Position numbers and translations under genes: made by a program. Under the pieces are notes generated by a model. It was not told where the DNA came from. It saw only the letters and a program-made list of their open reading frames with translations, and made no database searches. A stretch of DNA of 53,639 nt from Sphingobium abikonense NBRC 16140 (GTDB lineage Bacteria > Pseudomonadota > Alphaproteobacteria > Sphingomonadales > Sphingomonadaceae): contig NZ_BCYT01000022.1 in the NCBI RefSeq assembly GCF_001598335.1, forward strand, positions 1-53,639, read 5' to 3'. Below, in pieces: positions 45,834-53,598 of this stretch; position 1 is the stretch's first letter; each line of letters begins with the position of its first letter.

Positions 45834-46439
45834 TCAATGCCAGGCTCTGGCAACAAGCTCACCCAGTTCCTCTGCCACTCCGCCAGATGTGCTCGCCAAG
45901 GTACAATAGTTGGCAAAGCTTGCCTGGACTGCTGCTTCGGACGACTCGGCACGGGTCAACTGGTCCAGGTCCAGCCCAGCGAGCATTTGGGACTGGACCA
46001 GACGTTCACCATGCAACTCTGCCGTCTTCAGCGCCGCATAGGCTGCGGCGTTAATTTCCGACTCAGGCGTACATTGGCACCACTGCTTCATCCAGCGCCG
46101 CACCGAACGGACCGGTTGCACGAAGCGTTCATTCGCAGTTGCTGCCGAGTGCTGCGCGGCCTCGATGTCCGAAACAGCGAGAATGGTGCAACGCGCCCCT
46201 GCCAACCAAAGGCAAAGCAACACCGTGTTGACGTCACACCCATGCTGATCCTGCAAGGCAAGGCAGGAAGCTGCCACGCCCGGCTTGGCATAAATGTGTA
46301 AGGAATAGTCCCATAACGCCGCCGCGTGCTGCTCCACCTGAATTGAAGCTTCATCACCCACTGGCGGCACGGCCGGGCCTTGGTCCGACCGTGCCGAAGT
46401 ACCCAATCGCGGACCTTGGTGAAAATGCTGACCAGACAT
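45834..46439 (-). CDS. TIGR02444/DUF2390-family protein of unknown function
   Basis: This protein of 201 residues (from ATG 46439) matches the small uncharacterised family with the core LWDYSLHIYAKPGVAASCLALQDQHGCDVNTVLLCLWLAG. Such proteins are scattered in proteobacterial genomes without a known role and are usually not in catabolic operons. No signal peptide or membrane segment is seen. It lies between the C-C hydrolase and the beta-oxidation genes, in the same direction. Upstream Mets in the frame overlap the hydrolase gene and are unlikely starts. Confidence 0.75.
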   Translation of the reverse strand: MSGQHFHQGPRLGTSARSDQGPAVPPVGDEASIQVEQHAAALWDYSLHIYAKPGVAASCLALQDQHGCDVNTVLLCLWLAGARCTILAVSDIEAAQHSAATANERFVQPVRSVRRWMKQWCQCTPESEINAAAYAALKTAELHGERLVQSQMLAGLDLDQLTRAESSEAAVQASFANYCTLASTSGGVAEELGELVARAWH

Positions 46440-46456
46440 GCAACGAGGCCAACCGC

Positions 46457-47317
46457 CTAGAACGTGCGGGCGCCGAAATGGATTTCCATCATCGGACGCA
46501 TGACATCCCACCGTTCCAGCTGCGACCAGTGGCCCGAACGGTCGAGAACGTACAGTTCGGCATGCTTGAGATGCTGGATCAGGTATAGGCTGGTGTCGAG
46601 CGGCACCACCCGGTCCTGACGGCCATGGAAGATCAGCACTTCGTGCGGCATTTTGCCCAGCAGTTCGGGCGGCATGTTGAGCGTCTCAATGCCGTTCTTC
46701 ATCGAATCGATCATCTTGACCGCGGTCTTCATGATTCCCGGATCGGTGGCGATCTTGTAACGGTTCTCGACGATTTCCTCCATGCCTTCGAACTTCTCGG
46801 CATCGTAGGCGAAGCTGTGCATCACCTGGCGATAGCGGGCATATCGTGGGTCGGAATAGAACGAGAGCAGGCGGATCAGTTCCGGGGTGCGCGGGCCGGG
46901 GGCTCCGATCGAACCCATCAGCACCACCTTGTCGATTGTGTCGGGCTCCTCGCTCATCATTTGCAGGGTCAGCGCGCCGCCCATCGAATTGCCTACAACG
47001 TGGGCCTTCTTCACACCGAGCGCCTCAAGCAGGCCAAAGCACTGGTCGACCCGGGTGCCGATCCAGCCCATCACGCTGTCAGGCCACGGATCGGGAATCA
47101 CCGACTGGCCGAAACCGATCAGGTCGGGCGCGATCACGAAGAAGTTTTCGGCGAGGTCCGGCATCAGGTGATACCAGTTGGATGCGGCATGTGCGCCCGG
47201 ACCCGCACCGTGAAGCAGCAGAATTGCCGGCTTGGACGGATCGCCCGCCAAGAGGGTGTGCGAGGTCAAGCCGCGGCCCGTGATCTTTTCTTCCCTGATA
47301 ACCCCTTCAGCAGCCAT
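46457..47317 (-). CDS. Meta-cleavage product hydrolase (BphD/ThnD-type alpha/beta hydrolase)
   Basis: This 286-residue alpha/beta hydrolase has HGAGPGAHAASNW, the nucleophile elbow GNSMGGA, HGRQDRVVP with the acid and RSGHW with the His. These features place it with C-C hydrolases that cut ring-fission products, but it is clearly different from the XylF-type enzyme at 10472. In tetralin degradation such an enzyme (ThnD) opens the second ring, giving one linear dicarboxylic acid. GGGAGA precedes the ATG at 47317. It shares a divergent promoter region with the HpaH-like hydratase gene, which fits one pathway. Confidence 0.9.
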   Translation of the reverse strand: MAAEGVIREEKITGRGLTSHTLLAGDPSKPAILLLHGAGPGAHAASNWYHLMPDLAENFFVIAPDLIGFGQSVIPDPWPDSVMGWIGTRVDQCFGLLEALGVKKAHVVGNSMGGALTLQMMSEEPDTIDKVVLMGSIGAPGPRTPELIRLLSFYSDPRYARYRQVMHSFAYDAEKFEGMEEIVENRYKIATDPGIMKTAVKMIDSMKNGIETLNMPPELLGKMPHEVLIFHGRQDRVVPLDTSLYLIQHLKHAELYVLDRSGHWSQLERWDVMRPMMEIHFGARTF

Positions 47318-47389
47318 GACATTCTCCCATGTGATCCTGACGATATATTCGCGCGACTCCTTGCCGGAGTTCACAGTCAATTTTGCCGG

Positions 47390-47418
47390 AGCCTAAGATA
47401 TCGTTTGACATTGTGCAA
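47390..47418 (-). promoter_or_regulatory. Promoter before the C-C hydrolase, similar to the 16.9 kb promoter
   Basis: Read on the minus strand, TTGCACAATG (47418 to 47409) provides a -35-like TTGCAC, followed after exactly 17 bases by TAGGCT (47395 to 47390). Across 27 positions from TTGCAC to TAGG about 21 bases equal the plus-strand promoter at 16902-16930. The site includes CATTG-TG-CAATG, a short palindrome at 47409-47420. A further CGCATTGG at 47439-47446 could be a second half-site for the divergent HpaH gene. Confidence 0.6.
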
Positions 47419-47456
47419 TGAGTTTTCCCAAGTGTTGCGCATTGGGAGCAGGACAC

Positions 47457-48272
47457 ATGACAGGCGAGACATTCGACGATCGACTGGTCGCGCAATTGGC
47501 GCAGGAACTCGACCATGCCGAGCAGACCCGCGAACGGATCCGGCCGTTCTCCGTGCGCTATCCAGGCATGCAGATCGAGGATGCCTACCGCATCAACCAG
47601 GCCTGGGTCGATCTCAAGCGAGAGCGCGGCCGGGCCGTCTTTGGTCACAAGATCGGCCTGACCTCGCGCGCGATGCAGCAGGCAGCCGGAATCACCGAAC
47701 CCGATTACGGCACCTTGCTGGATGACATGGTGTTCGAACAGGGCAGCGACGTGCCGACCGCCCGGTTCATCACGCCCAAGGTCGAGGTCGAACTGGCCTT
47801 TGTGCTCGGGCGCCGCCTGGAAGGAGCACAGACGACGATTTTCGACGTCCTGAGCGCCACCGACTATGTGGCTCCGGCAATCGAGATCATAGACACCCGG
47901 GTGCATCCCAAGGATGCCGAAACCGGAGTGGCGCGCAAGGTCCTGGATACGATCAGCGACAATGCCGCCAATGCCGGAATCATCGTCGGCGGTCTGCCGG
48001 CGAAACCCGACGGGCTCGATCTGCGCCGCATCGGCGCCCTGCTCAGCCGCAACGGGGTGATCGAGGAAACCGGCCTTGCGGCAGGGGTGCTTAACCACCC
48101 CGCCAACGGCGTCGCCTGGCTGGTACGGCGGCTCGCGCCTTGGGGGCAAGGGCTCGAAGCCGGAGAAGTCGTGCTTGGCGGATCGTTCACGCGCCCGGTC
48201 GAAGCGGCGCCGGGCGATGTCTTCAACGCCGATTTTGGCGAGTTTGGTTCAATCGGGTTCCGGTTCGTTTAA
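47457..48272 (+). CDS. 2-Oxohept-4-ene-1,7-dioate hydratase-like (HpaH/ThnE type)
   Basis: This 271-residue enzyme adds water to a 2-hydroxy-dienoate that carries a second carboxylate. It matches HpaH closely: [52 protein letters not shown] and [10 protein letters not shown]. This is distinct from the monocarboxylate hydratase at 6772. In homoprotocatechuate breakdown HpaH handles the C7 dicarboxylate, while ThnE of the tetralin pathway handles a C10 analogue. The ATG at 47457 has GGGAGCAGG upstream. It begins a three-gene plus-strand unit with the aldolase and CoA-transferase. Confidence 0.92.
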   Translation: MTGETFDDRLVAQLAQELDHAEQTRERIRPFSVRYPGMQIEDAYRINQAWVDLKRERGRAVFGHKIGLTSRAMQQAAGITEPDYGTLLDDMVFEQGSDVPTARFITPKVEVELAFVLGRRLEGAQTTIFDVLSATDYVAPAIEIIDTRVHPKDAETGVARKVLDTISDNAANAGIIVGGLPAKPDGLDLRRIGALLSRNGVIEETGLAAGVLNHPANGVAWLVRRLAPWGQGLEAGEVVLGGSFTRPVEAAPGDVFNADFGEFGSIGFRFV

Positions 48273-48281
48273 GGGGCGAAA

Positions 48282-49070
48282 ATGCAGACACCGGTCAACC
48301 GCTTCAAGGCGGCCTTGCGCGAAGGTCCGGTCCAGCTTGGCTTCTGGTTGGCCCTGGCCCATCCAGACATTGCCGAAATCTGCGCGGGCCATGGCTATGA
48401 CTGGCTGCTGATCGATGGCGAACATGGCCCGCAAACCCTGCCCGGCATCGTCGCGCAGCTGCGTGCGGTCGAGGCGACGCCGCCGTGTTCGGCGATCGTC
48501 CGGATTGCCGGCCACGATCCGGTAGCGATCAAGCAGGTTCTCGATCTTGGAGCGCAGACTCTGATGGTTCCGATGGTCGAGACCGCCGAACAGGCCCAGG
48601 CCATCGTAACTGCGTCCCGCTATCCGCCTGCAGGCGAACGCGGCCTCGGCGGCGCCCGTGCCGCGCGCTGGGGTGGCTATCCTGCCTATGTCGCAGAAGC
48701 CAATGCGCAGGTTTGCATCATCGCCCAGATCGAGACCGCGACCGCCGTCGACAACATTGAGGCGATCGCCGCAGTGGACGGAATCGACGCGCTGTTCCTT
48801 GGACCTGCGGACCTGGCCGCGACCGAAGGTTTGCTGGGCGCAATCAATTTCGATGCCCTGTTCAAGCTGACCGGCGAAGCACTGGCGCGGATCGTCTCAA
48901 CCGGCAAACCGGCCGGGATCCTTTCGCGCGACGAACGCCTCGTCCAGCAGTTCCTCGATGGCGGTGCCCGCTTCATCGCCAACGGGATCGACAGCTTCAC
49001 GATGGCCAAGGGCGCGGGCGACGGACTCCGGGTCTGGCGTGAGCGTATCGCGGCACAGGGCGGCAACTGA
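48282..49070 (+). CDS. HpaI/ThnF-type class II 4-hydroxy-2-oxo acid aldolase
   Basis: This 262-residue aldolase cleaves a 4-hydroxy-2-oxo dicarboxylate to pyruvate and a semialdehyde. The family motifs are LLIDGEHGPQ with the active-site His, GAQTLMVPMVET, GERGLGG and IIAQIETATAVDN with metal-binding Glu, and FLGPADLA. HpaI gives succinate semialdehyde; ThnF gives pimelic semialdehyde. The semialdehyde could be oxidised by the enzyme at 25524-26996. It begins nine bases after the hydratase gene. Confidence 0.92.
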   Translation: MQTPVNRFKAALREGPVQLGFWLALAHPDIAEICAGHGYDWLLIDGEHGPQTLPGIVAQLRAVEATPPCSAIVRIAGHDPVAIKQVLDLGAQTLMVPMVETAEQAQAIVTASRYPPAGERGLGGARAARWGGYPAYVAEANAQVCIIAQIETATAVDNIEAIAAVDGIDALFLGPADLAATEGLLGAINFDALFKLTGEALARIVSTGKPAGILSRDERLVQQFLDGGARFIANGIDSFTMAKGAGDGLRVWRERIAAQGGN

Positions 49071-49074
49071 GGCT

Positions 49075-50241
49075 ATGGCAAAACCGGCTTGGCAGACGCC
49101 TCGTTCCAGTGACCCGGTCAAACCGCTTGATGGCGTCCGGGTGCTTGAATTAGCCCGCATCCTGGCTGGCCCATGGTGCGGACAGCTGCTGGCGGACCTT
49201 GGCGCCGAAGTGATCAAGATCGAACGGCCCCGCGTAGGAGACGATACGCGGCATTGGGGGCCGCCGTTCGTGACAGCAGAAGATGGCACCAATTTGGGAG
49301 CGGCTTATTTCCATTCGACCAATCGCGGCAAGCGGTCTTTCGCAATCGACATCGCCAGCGCGGAGGGCCAGGCCATCATTCGCGATCTGGCAAGCGGCGC
49401 AGATATCGTGATCGAGAACTACAAGGTCGGCGGGCTGTCGAAGTACGGGCTTGACCATGCCGCGCTTTCCGCACTGAATCCGCGCCTGATCACCTGCTCG
49501 ATCACAGGGTTCGGACAAACCGGGCCATACGCCCACCGCGCAGGCTACGATTTCATCGCCCAGGCCATGGGCGGCATGATGTCGATGACCGGCGAACCCG
49601 ATGGCGAACCGCAGAAGGCGGGCATCGCCGTGGCCGATCTGTTCACGGGCATGTACAGCACGGTGGCGATCCTCGCTTCGCTCAACCGCCGGGACCGCAC
49701 CGGCAGCGGCGCCCACATCGACATGGCACTGCTCGACACCCAGGTGACTGTCATGGCCAATCAGGCGATGAACTGGATGACATCGGGTAATGTGCCGCGC
49801 CGGTTCGGCAACGGTCACGCCAATCTGGCACCCTATCAAGCCTTCCCCACGCTTGACGGGCCCTTGGTGATTGCGGCCGGCAACGACGGCCAGTTCGCCA
49901 GCTTGTGCCGCGTTTTGCGGTGTTCACTGCATGAAGACCCACGCTTCGCCACAAATCCTGCCCGTCTCTCGAACCGGGCGGAACTGGTCACAACGGTCGA
50001 GGGGCGCACGGCCCAGTGGAACCGACAAGCGCTGTTCGACGCGCTTGAGGAGGTTGGCGTGCCAGCCGGACCAATCAACGAACTCGACGAAGTGTTCGCC
50101 GATCCACAGGTCATCGCCAGGGGCCTCGCCGCAATGGCCGGAGGGCGCAAAGGCGTCGCCAGCCCGATCGTGATCGACGGGGTGCGAATGGTTTCGGATC
50201 TGGCCGCGCCGGGAAGTCCCGAGTCGGTCGGAGACGAATAG
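49075..50241 (+). CDS. CaiB/BaiF-type (family III) CoA-transferase
   Basis: This 388-residue protein starts LDGVRVLELARILAGPWCGQLLADLGAEVIKIERP, has NRGKRSFAIDI and the catalytic Asp in DMALLDTQ, all typical of family III transferases. It is a closer match to the succinyl-CoA:dicarboxylate CoA-transferases than the one at 42370. Following directly on the aldolase gene (four bases apart), it could activate the dicarboxylic acid formed after oxidation of the aldolase product. The ATG at 49075 is the first in frame after the aldolase stop. Confidence 0.88.
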   Translation: MAKPAWQTPRSSDPVKPLDGVRVLELARILAGPWCGQLLADLGAEVIKIERPRVGDDTRHWGPPFVTAEDGTNLGAAYFHSTNRGKRSFAIDIASAEGQAIIRDLASGADIVIENYKVGGLSKYGLDHAALSALNPRLITCSITGFGQTGPYAHRAGYDFIAQAMGGMMSMTGEPDGEPQKAGIAVADLFTGMYSTVAILASLNRRDRTGSGAHIDMALLDTQVTVMANQAMNWMTSGNVPRRFGNGHANLAPYQAFPTLDGPLVIAAGNDGQFASLCRVLRCSLHEDPRFATNPARLSNRAELVTTVEGRTAQWNRQALFDALEEVGVPAGPINELDEVFADPQVIARGLAAMAGGRKGVASPIVIDGVRMVSDLAAPGSPESVGDE

Positions 50242-50250
50242 GCGGCGCAG

Positions 50251-51483
50251 TCAGTTCGCAGCCTGAACCGGTATAGGTCCCCCGAACAATCGCCAGCCTT
50301 CGCTGAACAGTACAAGCACGATGGTCACGCTCGCCACCCCGAAGAACGAATAGGCCAGAGGCAGCGGGGAACCATTGTAGGCCTGCCCGATCAGTGCGCC
50401 CAGCCCCGCGCCAAGCACCAAACGGAAGAACGTCTGAACAGAGGCCGCGGCCCCGGCCACCTTGCCGAATGGCTGCAGGGAAATCGCAGTGAAATTGATG
50501 AAGACCGTGATCAGCAAGCACATGTTCGCGGATGTCAGAAGCACGAACTGAAGCAGGGTTTCGCCCGGTCGGGATGCCACATAGATCTGGCCGATCGACA
50601 CAAGGAAATGGCACAGGATGGCGGCATGGCCGATCCCTCGGATGCCGAAACGGTGTACGATAGCGGAATTGGCAATGCTGGCCAGCATCATCGAGCCCGC
50701 CATCAAGCCAAAGATTACCGAATAGGCCCCACCGGCCCCGAAATGTTCGCCGATCAATTGCTGCGAGCTGTTGATGAAGCCGAAGTGAGCGCCGAAAATC
50801 AGGGCCATGCCAATGACGTAACCGATCGACCGGCGATTTGTCAGAACGAGGCGGATGTTGCCGAACAATTCACTCGCACCATGAGACTGCCGCCGGGAAA
50901 GCGGCAGCGTTTCTTCCATGCGGAAGAAATACCAAGCTGACACTCCCATCGACAGCACCCCGATGACGATGAAGACGGCACGCCAGCCGAGCGCTGTAAA
51001 GATCACATAACCCAAACTTGGGGCGAGGGTCGGGACTGCCATAAACAGCATCGCGACAAAGGCCTGCAGCTTGGCCATGTCTTCGCCCTGATAGCGGTCG
51101 CGAACGATCGCCAGAGGAAGGACGGTCAGGGCGGAAGAGGCACAGCCAAGCAGCGCGCGGGCCGCCAGCAGGACCGAAAAGTCAGCCACGAAAGCACAAA
51201 GCAGATTGATCAGGGCGAACAGAACCATGCAAACCAGCAGGACCGGCCTCCTCCCAAGCCGGTCGGAGATCGTCCCCGGGACGAGCGAAAACAGGCCCGA
51301 GCAGATCAGGAAGGTGCCGATGACCCATTGCCGCTGGTTTGAACCGCTTGCTCCCAGATCGGTTGCCATGGCACCCAAAGCCGGAAGCAACGTTGTAAAC
51401 CCAAGTGACTGCAATGCCTGGATCATCGCCATCATGGCGATGAACTCCCGTTTGCCGATTGGCTCTTTATCGGACAGCGACAA
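50251..51483 (-). CDS. MFS transporter (Bcr/CflA-like, DHA1 family)
   Basis: This 410-residue membrane protein has twelve predicted hydrophobic segments and the MFS loop motif GTISDRLGRRPVLL between helices 2 and 3. The group mostly exports drugs and small aromatic compounds, although some members import. TTG at 51483 is the likely start: GGAAGG lies eight bases upstream and the ATG nearby is out of frame and soon stops. It ends ten bases from the stop of the convergent CoA-transferase gene and is downstream of the IclR gene in the same direction, so both may be co-transcribed. Confidence 0.85.
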   Translation of the reverse strand: MSLSDKEPIGKREFIAMMAMIQALQSLGFTTLLPALGAMATDLGASGSNQRQWVIGTFLICSGLFSLVPGTISDRLGRRPVLLVCMVLFALINLLCAFVADFSVLLAARALLGCASSALTVLPLAIVRDRYQGEDMAKLQAFVAMLFMAVPTLAPSLGYVIFTALGWRAVFIVIGVLSMGVSAWYFFRMEETLPLSRRQSHGASELFGNIRLVLTNRRSIGYVIGMALIFGAHFGFINSSQQLIGEHFGAGGAYSVIFGLMAGSMMLASIANSAIVHRFGIRGIGHAAILCHFLVSIGQIYVASRPGETLLQFVLLTSANMCLLITVFINFTAISLQPFGKVAGAAASVQTFFRLVLGAGLGALIGQAYNGSPLPLAYSFFGVASVTIVLVLFSEGWRLFGGPIPVQAAN

Positions 51484-51583
51484 CGTTCATACCTTCCGGA
51501 TGGTCGGGCCTGGCAGCGCCCCCGCCATGAAGCCGGTCCACCAATATGGAGGCCCGTCCACTTCTGATGTAAAGCCGCAGGAG

Positions 51584-52435
51584 CTATCCTTGCCAGCCGA
51601 TCGCACGACTCGCTGCTATGGCCGCCGAAAGGATCTTTTCGATCTTCGTCTTCGAATAAGAATGCTTGTCCTGAACTCGCGAGAGAACGCTCATCGTCGC
51701 AACAAGCCTGTTCGCGGAATCAAACACAGGTACACTCAAGGCAGAGAGACCAGGCACAACCGTACCCTGTGTGGTCGCGTATCCCAGCTCGCGCGCTTGG
51801 ACTATCTGCCTTTCCAGTTCGTCGTCGGAAACCACCAGCCCGCTGGCGCGCTCTTGCTCGATGACGGGCTGGGTCAAAGTTCGTGAACAATGGGTCAAAT
51901 ACAGGATGCCAGTCGACGAAGCCTGCAATGGCAAAACAGAGCCGACGTGCAAACTGGTAAACAGGGGCAGACCGCCATCGATCCAGCGAATCACCGATGG
52001 CCCGTAATTACCCCAGACCGCCAGCAACCCTGTCGTTTGCAGTTCTTCCAGCACGCTCGCCAGATTATCGCCAGCGATCCGTACCGGCTCCACCCGCGCC
52101 AGCGCGGCCATGCCAATACGAACTGAAAACTCACCTAGTGCATAGCGGCCATTCTGGACATTCTGCTCGACCACGCCTGTATTGACAAAAGCCAGCAGGT
52201 AACGGTGTGCCTGGCTGCGTGACAGACCCGATTTCTCGGCAACTTCACGCAGATGTGCGCCATCCCTTGGGCAATCCATCAAGGCCCTGAGGACGCGAAC
52301 ACCAATTTCCACGGACTGGATAGCCTTGCGCGGCGAATCATTCGCGCTCAAATCTTCGGGAGGCAAGCGCTCGTTAGCCTGATGTTCGATTTCATCACCT
52401 TTAGCTGTAAGCTGGCTAGCCTTGCGTGCGTTCAT
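51584..52435 (-). CDS. IclR-family transcriptional regulator
   Basis: This 283-residue protein has an N-terminal winged helix-turn-helix (about 40-100; LREVAEKSGLSRSQAHRYLLAF is the helix-turn-helix) after a 35-residue charged tail, and the IclR ligand-binding domain from about 110. The family includes PcaR, PobR, PcaU and CatR-like regulators of aromatic catabolism and binds palindromes over promoters. It is the only regulator in the window and the main candidate for the shared TTGCACAATG-type sites. Its own promoter lies divergent from the desaturase gene. Confidence 0.92.
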   Translation of the reverse strand: MNARKASQLTAKGDEIEHQANERLPPEDLSANDSPRKAIQSVEIGVRVLRALMDCPRDGAHLREVAEKSGLSRSQAHRYLLAFVNTGVVEQNVQNGRYALGEFSVRIGMAALARVEPVRIAGDNLASVLEELQTTGLLAVWGNYGPSVIRWIDGGLPLFTSLHVGSVLPLQASSTGILYLTHCSRTLTQPVIEQERASGLVVSDDELERQIVQARELGYATTQGTVVPGLSALSVPVFDSANRLVATMSVLSRVQDKHSYSKTKIEKILSAAIAASRAIGWQG

Positions 52436-52482
52436 CGGTATTCCCCTTCACCAGCCACTCCCCGGCCCCAAAGCCCCTTTGC

Positions 52483-52512
52483 ATTATGGGAAAGGAGTTG
52501 CATATTGTCCAA
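52483..52512 (-). promoter_or_regulatory. Probable iclR promoter
   Basis: On the minus strand TTGGAC (52512 to 52507) and CATAAT (52488 to 52483) are separated by 18 bases, which fits a sigma-70 promoter for the IclR gene. The -35 box overlaps the element used by the divergent desaturase promoter, so one bound regulator could control both genes and its own level. Confidence 0.5.
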
Positions 52513-52527
52513 CGAATAGTGTAAGGT
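52498..52527 (+). promoter_or_regulatory. Promoter for the desaturase gene with shared motif
   Basis: TTGCATATTG (52498-52507) resembles the TTGCACAATG element; TAAGGT (52522-52527) lies 18 bases after the hexamer TTGCAT. The following TCCAACGA equals the 47.4 kb site at seven of eight positions. Two copies of GTGCAA follow close by. The desaturase start codon is about 100 bases downstream. Confidence 0.5.
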
Positions 52528-52630
52528 GCAAACGCGTGCAAGGGGATGATCTGAGTCAATTGCGACAAAGAGGCCGAGCGTCAACCCAACCAGGCGCTTA
52601 AAAACCAGTGAGAGGAAAGGAAGTCGGGTA

Positions 52631-53560
52631 ATGGCTGCAATCGCGTTTCCCAGATCGTCCGAAGAGCATTTCGAAGAGTTGCGAAAGGCGCCCGTTCTCG
52701 CCCTGCCGACAGCTCTCTTGTTTGTCGTTTCCATGGCAGGGATCGCAACGACCTGGTACCTGGCGCTGAACGCTATGCTTCCGCTTTGGGTCGGTGCGAT
52801 CTCAAACGGCCTCGTCACCTATCTGCTTTTCAGCGTGATCCACGACGCCTCGCACAAGTCGCTGTCGAGCGTTGGCTGGATCAACGAATCGATCGGCGCG
52901 ATCGGCTTGTTCTTCCTCTTTCCCTATGCCCCGATGGTCCTGCTCCGCTGGGTCCACAACAAGCACCACACGCATACCAATGGACCCAAAGACCCCGACC
53001 GGTTCGAGCATGAATCGCCCTGGTGGCAGGTTCCATTCCGCTGGACCTTCTTCGATGGTGCCTACATCTGGTATTTCGTCAAATATGGTCAGAACGTGCG
53101 CAAGAAACATGGCACCGAACTGCTTGTCTTCTATTCGCTCCTCGCGCTGCTGTTCGTTGCGGCAATTTACTTCGGCTTCGGCTGGGAACTGTTCATGCTG
53201 TGGTTCGTGCCGTCACGGATCACGCTGTTCATCATCGCCATCGTCTTCGTCATCCTGCCACATCATCCCGCGATCATCGCGCAAGACGAAGACCCTTACA
53301 TGGCGACAACCATGCGGTTCGGCTGGGAATGGTTGCTCAACCCGCTGCTGGTTTATCAGAATTACCACCTGATCCACCACCTCTGGCCTGAAATCCCGTT
53401 CTACCGGATGCACAAGGCCTATTACCTCAAGTACGATGAAATCAACGCCAACCGCATCCCGCGCCAGAAAGCCTTCGCCCTGAAGCCCGAGAACTATGAC
53501 GACCACTTTGCGGTTCGCCGGGAACTCGACCAGGCGCAAGGCAAGGCAAGGCCTGCCTAA
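52631..53560 (+). CDS. Membrane di-iron fatty acid desaturase/hydroxylase family protein
   Basis: This 309-residue membrane protein has the three His boxes that bind two irons: HDASH (71-75), HNKHHTH (109-115) and HLIHH (246-250), plus hydrophobic pairs of helices at about 25-70, 85-105 and 165-215. The family covers fatty-acid desaturases, carotenoid hydroxylases and hydrocarbon hydroxylases, all using O2 and an electron donor. Its motif-linked promoter next to the regulator suggests a catabolic role, perhaps hydroxylation of an alkyl or alicyclic part, or membrane adaptation to solvent. Neither can be decided from the sequence. A GGAAAGGAAG ribosome site precedes the ATG. Confidence 0.85.
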   Translation: MAAIAFPRSSEEHFEELRKAPVLALPTALLFVVSMAGIATTWYLALNAMLPLWVGAISNGLVTYLLFSVIHDASHKSLSSVGWINESIGAIGLFFLFPYAPMVLLRWVHNKHHTHTNGPKDPDRFEHESPWWQVPFRWTFFDGAYIWYFVKYGQNVRKKHGTELLVFYSLLALLFVAAIYFGFGWELFMLWFVPSRITLFIIAIVFVILPHHPAIIAQDEDPYMATTMRFGWEWLLNPLLVYQNYHLIHHLWPEIPFYRMHKAYYLKYDEINANRIPRQKAFALKPENYDDHFAVRRELDQAQGKARPA

Positions 53561-53567
53561 CGAAATA

Positions 53568-53598
53568 ACGGCCGGACCGTTCGGTATGGTCCGGCCGT
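53568..53598 (+). terminator. Terminator hairpin after the desaturase gene
   Basis: A perfect 11-base-pair stem (53568-53578 with 53588-53598, ACGGCCGGACC pairing with GGTCCGGCCGT) has a 9-base loop and lies eight bases after the stop codon. There is no run of Ts after it, so termination may need Rho or be incomplete, but the stem is very stable. Confidence 0.7.
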
